Positions 43,009 to 51,348 of a stretch of 64,000 bases of DNA are shown here, piece by piece; within the stretch, counting starts at the first letter, position 1, and the number at the start of each line of letters is the position of its first letter. Source of the stretch: Cryobacterium melibiosiphilum (GTDB taxonomy: Bacteria > Actinomycetota > Actinomycetes > Actinomycetales > Microbacteriaceae). Where the stretch lies: assembly GCF_003602235.1 (NCBI RefSeq), contig NZ_QZVS01000090.1:62001-126000 (forward strand). Reading direction: 5' to 3'. The notes under the pieces are model-generated. The model saw only the letters and a program-made list of their open reading frames with translations, made no database searches and had not been told where the DNA came from. Made by a program: the position numbers and the translations under genes.

Positions 43009-44538
43009 CTAGCCCGCGAGGAGCAGTTCGATCGGGCCGCGCACGAAGAAGAACACGAAGCCGAGGGCGACGACCCAGAGCAGCGGGCTGACCTCGCGGG
43101 CCTTGCCCGAGAAGCTGCGCACGAGAACCCAGGCGATGAAGCCGGCGCCGATGCCGTTGGCGATCGAGTAGGTCAGCGGCATCACGATGATGGTCAGGAA
43201 CACCGGCAGCACGATCGAGAACTCGCTGAAGTCGATGTGCCGAATCTGCGACACCATGAGCGCACCGACGATGACGAGCGCGGCGGCGGCGACCTCGAGC
43301 GGCACGATCATGGTCAGCGGCGTGAAGAACATCGCGGCGATGAACAGCAGGCCGGTCACGACGTTCGCGAATCCGGTGCGCGCTCCTTCACCGATGCCGG
43401 CGCCCGATTCGATGAAGACGGTGTTCGACGAAGCGGATGCCGCGCCACCGGCGACCGCGCCGATCCCCTCCACGATGAGGGCGCTCTTCAGGCGCGGGAA
43501 ATGGCCGTTCTTGTTGGCCAGGCCAGCCTCGGTGGCCAGGCCCGTCATGGTGCCCATGGCGTCGAAGAAGTTGGTGAAGACGAGCGTGAAGACGAGCATC
43601 ACGCCGGCGAGCAGGCCGATGCGGTCGAAGGCGCCGAAGCTGACCTGGCCGAGCAGGCTGAGGTCGGGCACCGCGACGATCGACGACGGCAGCACGGGGG
43701 CGTTGAGGTTCCAGCCGGCCGGGTTGGTGCCGAGCGAGGGGCCGACCTTGAAGATGGCCTCGAGGATCACGGCGATGACGGTCGTGGTGACGATGCCGAT
43801 CAAGAGCGCGGCCTTGACCTTACGGGCCAGCAGCACGCCGGTGATGATCAGGCCGAGCACGAAGACGGCCGTCGGCAGGGTCGCGACCGAGCCGGCATCG
43901 CCAAGCTGCACGGGCGGCGAGGCCGCGCCGCTGGCCCGCACGAATCCGGAGTCGACGAGGCCGATGAAGGCGATGAACAGGCCGATGCCGACGGTGATGG
44001 CAATTTTCAGTTGATGCGGGATGGCGTTGAAGATGAGTTCCCGCATGCCGGTCGAGGCCAGCAGCACGATGATGAGGCCGTTGATGACGACGAGTCCCAT
44101 GGCCTCCGACCAGGTGACCTGGCCGACGACACTCACCGCGAGGAACGAGTTGATGCCGAGGCCGGCGGCGAACCCGAACGGAAGCCGGGCGATGACGCCG
44201 AACAGGATCGTCATGACCCCGGCGGTCAGGGCGGTCACCGCAGCAACCTGCGCGTTGGGCAGCCAGTTGCCGTTCACGTCGAGGGCAGCCTGGTCGGCGC
44301 TGAAACCGCCGAGGATCAGCGGGTTGAGAATGACGATGTACGCCATCGTGACGAAGGTGACGACGCCGCCGCGGGTTTCCCGGGCCCAGGTCGAGCCCCG
44401 ACGGGTGATCTCGAAGTAGCGATCGACGCGGGCACGCAGGCCGGTGCGAGTGTCGGGCGCGGCATCCGCTGCAGCGGCGGTGGCATCCGGAGCGTCGGCG
44501 GGCAGACCGGTGGTGCTGGTGTTCTCAGAGCGTGAAAT
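43009..44538 (-). CDS. NCS2 nucleobase permease, AzgA type (hypoxanthine/guanine-like)
   Basis: A permease of about 509 residues with 12 to 14 membrane segments. GGVVTFVTMAYIVILNPLIL, GFAAGLGINSFLAVSVVG, TNFFDAMGTMTGLATEAGL and ASASSNTVFIESGAGIGEGA match the AzgA group of purine permeases. The likely start is ATT at 44538 because GGGAGAACACC sits directly before it, in perfect ribosome-site spacing, and the protein then begins SRSENTST. A GTG at 44580 is the nearest canonical start but lacks a ribosome site. Confidence 0.88.
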   Translation of the reverse strand: MSRSENTSTTGLPADAPDATAAAADAAPDTRTGLRARVDRYFEITRRGSTWARETRGGVVTFVTMAYIVILNPLILGGFSADQAALDVNGNWLPNAQVAAVTALTAGVMTILFGVIARLPFGFAAGLGINSFLAVSVVGQVTWSEAMGLVVINGLIIVLLASTGMRELIFNAIPHQLKIAITVGIGLFIAFIGLVDSGFVRASGAASPPVQLGDAGSVATLPTAVFVLGLIITGVLLARKVKAALLIGIVTTTVIAVILEAIFKVGPSLGTNPAGWNLNAPVLPSSIVAVPDLSLLGQVSFGAFDRIGLLAGVMLVFTLVFTNFFDAMGTMTGLATEAGLANKNGHFPRLKSALIVEGIGAVAGGAASASSNTVFIESGAGIGEGARTGFANVVTGLLFIAAMFFTPLTMIVPLEVAAAALVIVGALMVSQIRHIDFSEFSIVLPVFLTIIVMPLTYSIANGIGAGFIAWVLVRSFSGKAREVSPLLWVVALGFVFFFVRGPIELLLAG

Positions 44539-44671
44539 GGTGTTCTCCCGTGCCGGTTTCGGCGTGACCGGGTCGAACACGTCGCAGACAGATAAGTTTA
44601 CGCCGTCCGGCCCCATTCGGGGAACGCATGGCCGGTGTTCGGCAGGCGTTCGAGGTGCTGTCGAGAATCGT

Positions 44672-46222
44672 TCAGACGTGCGGCACGAAAGCTCCCCACG
44701 CGAGGCGCCGCTCGGCCAGCGGGTCGGCCTCGATGCGGTCGACGGCATCGATGATGAGCGTCTCCCGGGAGGCCTCGTCGTAGCGCGGCCAGTCGGCATC
44801 CGGCACCCCGGTCGCGGCGAAGTTCAGCCACCAGTACTGCATGCGGGCACCGATCTGCTGGAACGTGCGACGCCCGCCGAGCGAGGTCATCGCCCGCCCG
44901 AACCAGCCGTCAAGCCGGTCGAACAGGGGAAACAGCTCGAGGCCGTGGGTGGCATCGAGGCCCATCCGCCGCACCAGCCGCGGAGCCGCGTCGAAGCGGT
45001 AGAAGAACACCGGAGCGTAGCGCGAGTGCCGCTCCCCCACCTTCACGCTCGGGTACCAGAACGAGTAGTCGCCGCCGAAATCGAGCGCCGGCCGCAGCGC
45101 CGGAATGCCGGGGTACTGCGCTTTCAGCGCCTTGCGGGCCTTCTTCTTGGTCTTCTTGAAAATGGCGCGGATGCGAGGGGGCGTCGTCGCGAGGATGTCG
45201 ATGCGCCCGCTGAACAGCGAGCCCTCACGGGCATTGGTGCCGATAATCAGGGGCACCCGGTGGGCGCGACCGTCACGGAAGGCGTCAAGGGGGCGCTCGG
45301 GGAGAAAAACACCGTCGATGACCGGGCAGAGCGGAATCGTGCCCGGGTAGCGGTCGGGGCTCTGCACCGTGAACCGGGTCGTCAGTTCGGCCAGCCGGGC
45401 CGGAGTGGCCCCGAGCAGCAGGGCGGCGGCGGCCGCGGGTTCCCAGTCCCCGTCTTCGCCATCGGCGGCGAGGCTGTCGACGAATTCGCCGGCCCAGACG
45501 GCGGTGAGCGCCGGCGGGTAGACCGCGTTCGGCGGGGCGCTCTGCGCGATCGCGCGCTGGAAGAGCCCGGCCGCCGCCGGCACCGTCATGAGGGTCGTCA
45601 CCGCGTTGCCGCCGGCTGATTCGCCGAACACCGTGACCTGGTTCGGGTCGCCGCCGAATGCGGCAATGTTGCCCTGCACCCACTGCAGCGCCGCGACCTG
45701 GTCGCGCACTCCGAGGTTGCTCTCGAACGGCCGTTCCGGCGTGGAATACCGGCTGAAATCGAGGTAGCCGAGCGCCCCCAGCCGATAGTTGAAGCTGACA
45801 TAGAGGATGCCGCCGCGCCGCACGAGGCCCTCGCCCTGCCTGGGGACTTCCCGCGACGAGCCGACGCTGTATGCGCCGCCGTGGATGAAGACCATGACCG
45901 GCCGCAGGGCCCTGCTGGGGGCATCCGGTGCCAGCACGTTGAGGTTCAGGCAGTCTTCGCCCTGCGGGATGCGCGGGTGAGCGCCGATGAACTGCCCCTT
46001 GTGGCTCTGCGGGGCGACCGGCCCCCAGTCGCTGGCGTCGCGCACGCCGGGCCACGCCGCGGGCGGCTCCGGCGCCCGAAAGCGCAAGCGGCCGATCGGC
46101 GCCGCCGCATAGGGGATACCGCGCCAGGCCCGCACGCCGCGCTCACGGATGCCGCGGACCACCCCGGTTGCCACGGTCACGTCGAGCGGTTCCATGGTGC
46201 CCGTGCGGGCGAGTCGGCTCAT
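44672..46222 (-). CDS. Type B carboxylesterase
   Basis: A 516-residue alpha/beta hydrolase of the carboxylesterase/para-nitrobenzyl esterase family. FIHGGAYSVGS is the oxyanion loop, VTVFGESAGGNAVT the nucleophile elbow, and DATHGLELFPLF carries the His. No signal peptide is seen. Upstream AGGATCGAAG supports ATG 46222; a second ATG is nine codons in. Substrate not known. An internal basic stretch KKTKKKARKALK is unusual. Confidence 0.9.
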   Translation of the reverse strand: MSRLARTGTMEPLDVTVATGVVRGIRERGVRAWRGIPYAAAPIGRLRFRAPEPPAAWPGVRDASDWGPVAPQSHKGQFIGAHPRIPQGEDCLNLNVLAPDAPSRALRPVMVFIHGGAYSVGSSREVPRQGEGLVRRGGILYVSFNYRLGALGYLDFSRYSTPERPFESNLGVRDQVAALQWVQGNIAAFGGDPNQVTVFGESAGGNAVTTLMTVPAAAGLFQRAIAQSAPPNAVYPPALTAVWAGEFVDSLAADGEDGDWEPAAAAALLLGATPARLAELTTRFTVQSPDRYPGTIPLCPVIDGVFLPERPLDAFRDGRAHRVPLIIGTNAREGSLFSGRIDILATTPPRIRAIFKKTKKKARKALKAQYPGIPALRPALDFGGDYSFWYPSVKVGERHSRYAPVFFYRFDAAPRLVRRMGLDATHGLELFPLFDRLDGWFGRAMTSLGGRRTFQQIGARMQYWWLNFAATGVPDADWPRYDEASRETLIIDAVDRIEADPLAERRLAWGAFVPHV

Positions 46223-46343
46223 GCTTCGATCCTATTTGTTCCGGGGATCGCGAAATTGTAACTACGATCGACAAGGATTGCACGAGCACGACGGTGCATG
46301 AACCGGCATTGCATCGACAGCGCAGCAAGCGGAACGAGACACC

Positions 46344-47684
46344 ATGGCACGACCCATCCTCCCCTGGACCCTGCACGGCGACGGCAAGACCGTCGGTGAA
46401 GATGAGGTCGTCGCCCCCGGCGAACGCCTCAATTGGCCCCTGACCATTGGCATCGGCGCCCAGCACGTCGTCGCCATGTTCGGCGCCACGTTCCTCGTGC
46501 CGCTGCTCACCGACTTTCCGCCGAGCACGACGCTGCTGTTCTCCGGCATCGGCACGCTATTGTTCCTCATCATCACCGGCAACCGCCTGCCCAGCTACCT
46601 GGGGTCGTCGTTCGCGTTCATCGCCCCGATCACCGCGGCGACGGCATCCGCCGGCATGGGCAGCGCGCTGTTCGGCATTCTGGCCGTGGGCGTGCTGCTC
46701 GCCCTCGTCGGCGTGATCGTTCAGCTCACCGGCACCGGGTGGATCGACGCGCTGATGCCGCCGATCGTGTCGGGTGCGATCGTCGCCCTGATCGGCTTCA
46801 ACCTGGCGCCGGTCGCCAAGGCGAACTTCGACCGCGCGCCCGTCACCGCGCTGATCACCCTGGTCGCGGTCATTCTCTGCACCGTTCTGTTCCGCGGCAT
46901 TCTCGGCCGGCTGTCGATCTTCCTCGGCGTCATCGTGGGCTACGTGGCCGCGGTCGCGTTCGGCGAGGTCGACTTCAGCAAGGTCACCGATGCGCCGTGG
47001 GTCGGCCTGCCGCCGTTCATGCTGCCGACGAACCCACTCACGGACCCCGCCGTCTTCGGCGTGCTGCCGGCCTTCCTGCCTGTCGTGCTCGTATTGATCG
47101 CCGAGAACGTCGGCCACATTCGCGGCGTGGCCCAGATGACGGATGCGAAAGTGAACCGGGTCACCGGGCGAGCCCTGCTCGCCGACGGCCTGGCCACCAT
47201 GCTCGCCGGCTTCAGTGGCGGCAGCGGCACCACCACCTACGGTGAGAACATCGGCGTGATGGCCGCGACCCGCATCTACTCGACGGCCGCCTACTGGGTC
47301 GCCGGCATCGTCGCGGTGCTGCTCGGCCTCTCCCCCAAGGTCGGCGCGGTCATCAACACCATTCCGGCCGGCGTGCTCGGCGGCGTGACGACGGCGCTCT
47401 ACGGACTGATCGGCGTCATCGGCGTGAAGATCTGGCTCGACAACAGGGTCGACTTCACCAAGCCGGTCAACCAGTTCACCGCCGCGACCGCGTTGATCAT
47501 CGGCATCGCCGACTTCACGCTGAATGCGGGCACGCTCAGCTTCAACGGCATCGCGCTCGGCACCGTCGCAGCCATCTCGATCTACCACCTGATGACGCTC
47601 ATCACCCGGCTGCGCGCCCCGCGCCCGGGAGCGACCATCGAGCCGCCGGTCGGCACGACCGAGCCGGACCGCGCCGCGGTCTAG
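46344..47684 (+). CDS. NCS2 permease, uracil/xanthine type
   Basis: A 446-residue transporter with the UraA-type layout: TIGIGAQHVVAMFGATFLVP, ITGNRLPSYLGSSFAFIAPI, LIAENVGHIRGVAQMT and SGTTTYGENIGVMAATRIYS, the last being the family signature. Most relatives take up uracil. Divergent from the carboxylesterase gene with 121 bases between them. Confidence 0.9.
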   Translation: MARPILPWTLHGDGKTVGEDEVVAPGERLNWPLTIGIGAQHVVAMFGATFLVPLLTDFPPSTTLLFSGIGTLLFLIITGNRLPSYLGSSFAFIAPITAATASAGMGSALFGILAVGVLLALVGVIVQLTGTGWIDALMPPIVSGAIVALIGFNLAPVAKANFDRAPVTALITLVAVILCTVLFRGILGRLSIFLGVIVGYVAAVAFGEVDFSKVTDAPWVGLPPFMLPTNPLTDPAVFGVLPAFLPVVLVLIAENVGHIRGVAQMTDAKVNRVTGRALLADGLATMLAGFSGGSGTTTYGENIGVMAATRIYSTAAYWVAGIVAVLLGLSPKVGAVINTIPAGVLGGVTTALYGLIGVIGVKIWLDNRVDFTKPVNQFTAATALIIGIADFTLNAGTLSFNGIALGTVAAISIYHLMTLITRLRAPRPGATIEPPVGTTEPDRAAV

Positions 47685-47716
47685 CCGCCCGCAACGGCAG
47701 AGACTACAGTCAAGAA

Positions 47717-48538
47717 ATGGTCCAGAAAAACGGTTCTACCCCCGCCGGGGTGCGCCTTCGCAACAACGTGCACGTGTCGGGCAACCCCAGCGGGCGGCCG
47801 CTGATCTTCGCTCACGGCTTCGGCTGCAGCCAGGAAATGTGGCGTGACGTGGTGCCCGCCTTCGCCGCGGATTACTGCATCGTGCTGTTCGATCATGTCG
47901 GCGCCGGTGACTCCGATCTGTCCTCCTACGACTACGGCAAGTACGATTCGCTGCACGGCTACGCCGACGACGTTCTCGAGGTGATGGCGGAACTCGACCT
48001 GCACGACGCCGTCTACGTCGGGCACTCCGTGAGCTCCATGATCGGGGTTTTGGCCGCGACCCGCGACCCCGCACGGTTCGGCGCCCTCGCCCTGGTCTGC
48101 CCCTCCCCGCGCTATACCAATGTCGACGATTACGTCGGAGGGTTCGAGCAATCCGAAATCGACGGGCTGCTCGACGCCCTCGACTCGAACTACCTCGGCT
48201 GGTCGGCCACCATGGCGCCGGTCATGATGGGCAATGCCGACCGCCCCGAGCTCGGCCAGGAACTCACGACGAGCTTCTGCAAGACCGATCCGGACATCGC
48301 CAGCCACTTCGCGCACGTCACCTTCCTCTCCGACAATCGAAACGACCTGGGTCGGGTGAGCACTCCGACCCTGATCCTGCAGTCCGAGCACGACGTCATC
48401 GCGCCGCTTCCGGTGGGCGAGTACGTGCACGGGATGATCTCCGGCAGCACGTTCGTGGTACTGCCGATCTCGGGTCACTGCCCCAATCTGTCGGCGCCAG
48501 GCCTGCTCGCCACGGAAATTCGGGCCTTTCTCGCGTGA
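47717..48538 (+). CDS. RsbQ-like alpha/beta hydrolase
   Basis: A 273-residue alpha/beta hydrolase very like Bacillus RsbQ and plant KAI2/D14: NNVHVSGNPSGRPLIFAHGF, CSQEMWRDVVPAFAADYCIV, LFDHVGAGDSDL and the nucleophile Ser104 in GHSVSSMIG, with Asp in QSEHDVIAP and His in SGHCPNLSAP. RsbQ signals to a PAS-domain partner. Here the stop overlaps the start of a PAS-GAF-GGDEF gene (GTGA at 48535), so that protein is the presumed partner in place of the usual RsbP phosphatase. Confidence 0.9.
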   Translation: MVQKNGSTPAGVRLRNNVHVSGNPSGRPLIFAHGFGCSQEMWRDVVPAFAADYCIVLFDHVGAGDSDLSSYDYGKYDSLHGYADDVLEVMAELDLHDAVYVGHSVSSMIGVLAATRDPARFGALALVCPSPRYTNVDDYVGGFEQSEIDGLLDALDSNYLGWSATMAPVMMGNADRPELGQELTTSFCKTDPDIASHFAHVTFLSDNRNDLGRVSTPTLILQSEHDVIAPLPVGEYVHGMISGSTFVVLPISGHCPNLSAPGLLATEIRAFLA

Positions 48539-49983
48539 CCGAGCACCGTTCGGCCGAGTCGCGGGCATCCCACGACGAGTGGTCAGACACACCGGAACAG
48601 CGCTACGCCGATGCGCCGTGCGGGTTGCTCACCACGACCCCGGACGGCATCCTGACCGAGGTCAATGACACTTTTCTGCGCTGGACCGGGTATTCCCGCA
48701 CGAGCGTCATCGGGACCCCGTTCGAACAGCTGCTGACCGTAGGCAGTCACGTGTTCTACGAGACACGCTACCTGCCCGTGCTGCGGCTTGCCGGGGAGGT
48801 GCGGGAGCTCTCCCTGACCCTGCGCTGCGCCGGCGGCGGCACCCTGCCCGTGCTCGTGAACGCGACGACACACCTCGGCCCGGATGGTCGTCCCCGCCTG
48901 GTACGCACGGCCATCTTCGATTCCACCCAGCGGCATTCTCTGGAGCGCGAACTGCTGGTCGCCCGCCGGGTGGCGGAAGCCTCCGAAGCGCGCGTGCGGG
49001 TGCTGCAGGACGCCGGAGCAGCCTTCGGCGCCTGCGACTCGGAAGAAAGCGTGGCCGCGGCACTCGTGGACTGCGCACGCCAGGCCTTTCGCGCGACAGC
49101 GGCCGCAGTGGTGCTGATCGAGGAGTCCGGGGACATGCGGCTCGCCGCCGGGGACCATCCGCTCCTCGAAGCCCTCGCGGGCACCGTTGTGCGGCGCCCC
49201 GAAGCCGATGCGCTGAGCAATGGTCGAGCCGTCACGATCACGAGCCTCCAGGATGCCACCAGCCGGTTTCCCGACGTCGCCGATGCCTTGCGGGCGACGC
49301 GGTTGGAGGCCCTGTCCGTCATTCCGCTGATCGGCGGTGAACGGTCGGTCGGCCTGCTGCTCTGCTTCTATGGGCGTCAGCGCGGCTTCGACGACGACGT
49401 TCTCGCATTGCAGGCCGCGCTCGCCCTTCAGGCCGTGCAGGTCTTCGAACGGGTGCGGCTGCACGCCGAGCTCGAGAATCTCGCGCTCTATGACCCGCTC
49501 ACGGGCCTCGCCAACCGCAAGCTGCTGCAGCACACGCTCGGCGCTGCGCTCGTCTCTGCCGAGCGCAAACACACCCCGATGGCGGTGGTTTTTCTCGACC
49601 TCGACGGCTTCAAGGCGGTCAACGACGGCCTGGGCCATCTGGCGGGTGACGCGGTGCTCGAACAGGTCGCCGACCGGCTGCGGGCCGTCGTGCGCGGCAG
49701 TGATACGGTCGCCCGGTTCGGCGGGGATGAGTTCGTGGTGGTCTGCGAAGACATCAATGAGCGCGACGCTCGTCAGCTGGCCGATCGCATCCGCCTGGCC
49801 GTTCGACGGCCGCTGCCGGGAGTTGCCGGCTCTTTCGCCGTGACAGCGAGCGTCGGCATCGCCCTGCACCGACCGGCCGCTGGCGCGGCAACGACCGTGG
49901 CCGATCTGCTTCAGGCGGCCGACTCGTCGATGTACGTGTCGAAGAGCGCCGGCAAGGACGGCATCACGGTCGTGACCGTCTGA
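48535..49983 (+). CDS. PAS-GAF-GGDEF diguanylate cyclase
   Basis: A 482-residue sensor enzyme. Residues 20-140 are a PAS domain (APCGLLTTTPDGILTEVNDT and FLRWTGYSRTSVIGTPFEQL), 160-315 a GAF domain (DSEESVAAALVDCARQAF, LSVIPLIGGERSVGLL), and 325-482 a GGDEF domain (YDPLTGLANRKL, LDLDGFKAVNDGLGHLAGD, ARFGGDEF). The RGSD inhibitory site five residues before GGDEF is present. It should make c-di-GMP from GTP. The start is GTG 48535 overlapping the rsbQ-like stop. Confidence 0.92.
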   Translation: MTEHRSAESRASHDEWSDTPEQRYADAPCGLLTTTPDGILTEVNDTFLRWTGYSRTSVIGTPFEQLLTVGSHVFYETRYLPVLRLAGEVRELSLTLRCAGGGTLPVLVNATTHLGPDGRPRLVRTAIFDSTQRHSLERELLVARRVAEASEARVRVLQDAGAAFGACDSEESVAAALVDCARQAFRATAAAVVLIEESGDMRLAAGDHPLLEALAGTVVRRPEADALSNGRAVTITSLQDATSRFPDVADALRATRLEALSVIPLIGGERSVGLLLCFYGRQRGFDDDVLALQAALALQAVQVFERVRLHAELENLALYDPLTGLANRKLLQHTLGAALVSAERKHTPMAVVFLDLDGFKAVNDGLGHLAGDAVLEQVADRLRAVVRGSDTVARFGGDEFVVVCEDINERDARQLADRIRLAVRRPLPGVAGSFAVTASVGIALHRPAAGAATTVADLLQAADSSMYVSKSAGKDGITVVTV

Positions 49984-50009
49984 CCGGTGGCCTGCTGCCT
50001 GAGGCCCGC

Positions 50010-50495
50010 TCAACCGCGGGAGGACACCGAGGCCAGGTCGGCGGCGAAGGTGAACGTCTCCGTCACGGGCGTGCCGGCGAGCACGCCGGGCAGCCAGTGC
50101 CGGGCGTCGTCCCACATCTCATCGACCGGCAGCGTCGCCACGTCGAACCAGACCGGGTTGAGCTCGTCCGACTCCCGCGGCGTGCCGCTCCACTCGGTCA
50201 CCGTGAAGACGTTCGACACCTGGCTCCACGCGGTTCGGTGCGGAAACAGGTAGGTCAGCACGCCCATCGGCACGAGAGCGGATGCCGCCACCACGAGCCC
50301 GGATTCCTCCTCGATTTCGCGCACCGCGGCATCCGTCGCCGTCTCGCCGGGTTCGAGCTTGCCGCCGAGGCCCACGATATTTCCCAGGCCGAGGCCTTTC
50401 TTCTTGCGGCCGAGGAGCACCTGTCGGTCGCCGGCCGGGGAGGTTCTCATGAGGTAGCAGACGCACACCTGGGGCAGCGCCGGGGAATCAGTCAT
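50010..50495 (-). CDS. NUDIX hydrolase (MutT-like)
   Basis: A 161-residue NUDIX enzyme. The box GGKLEPGETATDAAVREIEE ESGL matches the GX5EX7REUXEEXGU consensus fully, and the sequence AWSQVSNVFTVTEWSGTPRE then ELNPVWFD follows, as in 8-oxo-dGTP diphosphatases. The start is ATG 50495. It is divergent from the mycoredoxin gene across a short tandem repeat. Confidence 0.9.
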   Translation of the reverse strand: MTDSPALPQVCVCYLMRTSPAGDRQVLLGRKKKGLGLGNIVGLGGKLEPGETATDAAVREIEEESGLVVAASALVPMGVLTYLFPHRTAWSQVSNVFTVTEWSGTPRESDELNPVWFDVATLPVDEMWDDARHWLPGVLAGTPVTETFTFAADLASVSSRG

Positions 50496-50514
50496 GCCGA
50501 AAGCGTATCCCCCG

Positions 50515-50567
50515 AGCGGATCCCCCAGCGGATCCCCCAGCGGATCCCCCAGCGGATCCCCCAGCGG
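50515..50567. repeat. 12-bp tandem repeat between divergent genes
   Basis: The unit AGCGGATCCCCC occurs four times in full from 50515 to 50562, then AGCGG follows. Each unit carries a GGATCC site. It fills most of the 91 bases between the NUDIX gene and the mycoredoxin gene. Confidence 0.97.
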
Positions 50568-50586
50568 CGCAGCCTAAGCTGAGCCC

Positions 50587-50841
50587 ATGGACTTTGTACC
50601 GAACACCGGAACCATCACCATGTTCACGACGAACTGGTGCGGCTATTGCAAGCGCCTGAAGGTGCAGCTCGACAAGGCCGGGATCGGCTACACCGAGGTG
50701 AACATCGAAGAGGTCGACGGCACGGCAGAGCTCGTGATGAGCCTGAACGACGGCAATCAGACCGTGCCCACGATTCTGTACCCCGACGGTTCCGCCGCAA
50801 CGAACCCGTCGATCGCGCAGGTGCAGGCCAAACTGGCCTGA
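50587..50841 (+). CDS. Mycoredoxin-like glutaredoxin
   Basis: An 84-residue glutaredoxin-fold protein with the WCGYC active site (ITMFTTNWCGYCKRLKVQLD, then NQTVPTILYPDGSAATNPS). The CGYC motif and length match mycoredoxin-1, which reduces mycothiol-mixed disulfides in Actinobacteria. No clear ribosome site precedes the ATG at 50587, only a GAGCC stretch, so it might be leaderless. Confidence 0.88.
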   Translation: MDFVPNTGTITMFTTNWCGYCKRLKVQLDKAGIGYTEVNIEEVDGTAELVMSLNDGNQTVPTILYPDGSAATNPSIAQVQAKLA

Positions 50842-51042
50842 CCGGGCTGAACGGCCTGCACCATTCGACGGAGTTCGGCTCGAAAAGCACTCTTCTCGGG
50901 CTGGCCTGACTGTGTTCTCGCGGTCACTCTCCGTCGAGAGGTGCGGGCCTGCCCGCGGGCAGCGGCGCGGTCGACGGATGTCGCGGCATCCGTCGTCGAA
51001 TGCGGCGTGCCCGCCCAGCCGAACGCGGTACGGCGCCAGGCA

Positions 51043-51276
51043 GCGGCGCAACCACTGCGCAGCGGGTTATCTATGACGCGGCGCAACCACCGCGCAGCAG
51101 CGCAACTACCGCGCACCGGCCGACATACGACGCGGCGCCGGTGCGGGGCACCGGCGCAAGTACCGCGCAGCTGAGGCCTTTTCTTGCCTGCGGAGGGCGA
51201 CGAGGGAGGTGCGCGGTAGGTGCGCCGCTACGCCGTTGGCACGCCTACCGCGCTGCGGCGCAGGTACCGCGCAGCG
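51043..51276. repeat. Cluster of degenerate GCGCAA(N)YACCGCGCA repeats in a 507-bp gap
   Basis: The gap 50842-51348 between the mycoredoxin (+) and phosphofructokinase (-) genes has no convincing gene. Inside it five forward copies of a roughly 20-bp motif, GCGGCGCAACCACCGCGCAG-like, lie near 51043, 51078, 51100, 51153 and 51255, and one inverted copy near 51210-51226. The inverted copy pairs with CACGCCTACCGCGC (51239-51252) to form a hairpin. Some short open frames cross it but their codon use is noise-like. Confidence 0.75.
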
Positions 51277-51348
51277 AATCTGAGCCACCGGAGCGGGCTG
51301 ACCCGCGGCGGGCCGGAACGAAGCAGCGCGCTGGCCGCCCGAGCTCGA

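Noticed and set aside
42844-44535. 563-codon plus-strand frame over the NCS2 permease
   Set aside because: Antisense to a recognisable membrane transporter and begins inside palindrome C.
46223-46343. Purine or uracil riboswitch ahead of the NCS2 permease
   Set aside because: No conserved junction or paired arms of known purine or PRPP/uracil-type leaders could be seen in 121 bases.
48583-50115. 510-codon minus-strand frame over the diguanylate cyclase
   Set aside because: The plus strand has full PAS, GAF and GGDEF motifs; the opposite frame has none.
50515-50567. CRISPR-like repeat array
   Set aside because: The 12-bp units are directly abutting with no spacers.
51043-51276. CRISPR or short genes in the mycoredoxin-pfk gap
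   Set aside because: Repeats are degenerate, unevenly spaced and one is inverted; short open frames have no ribosome site or family-like sequence.
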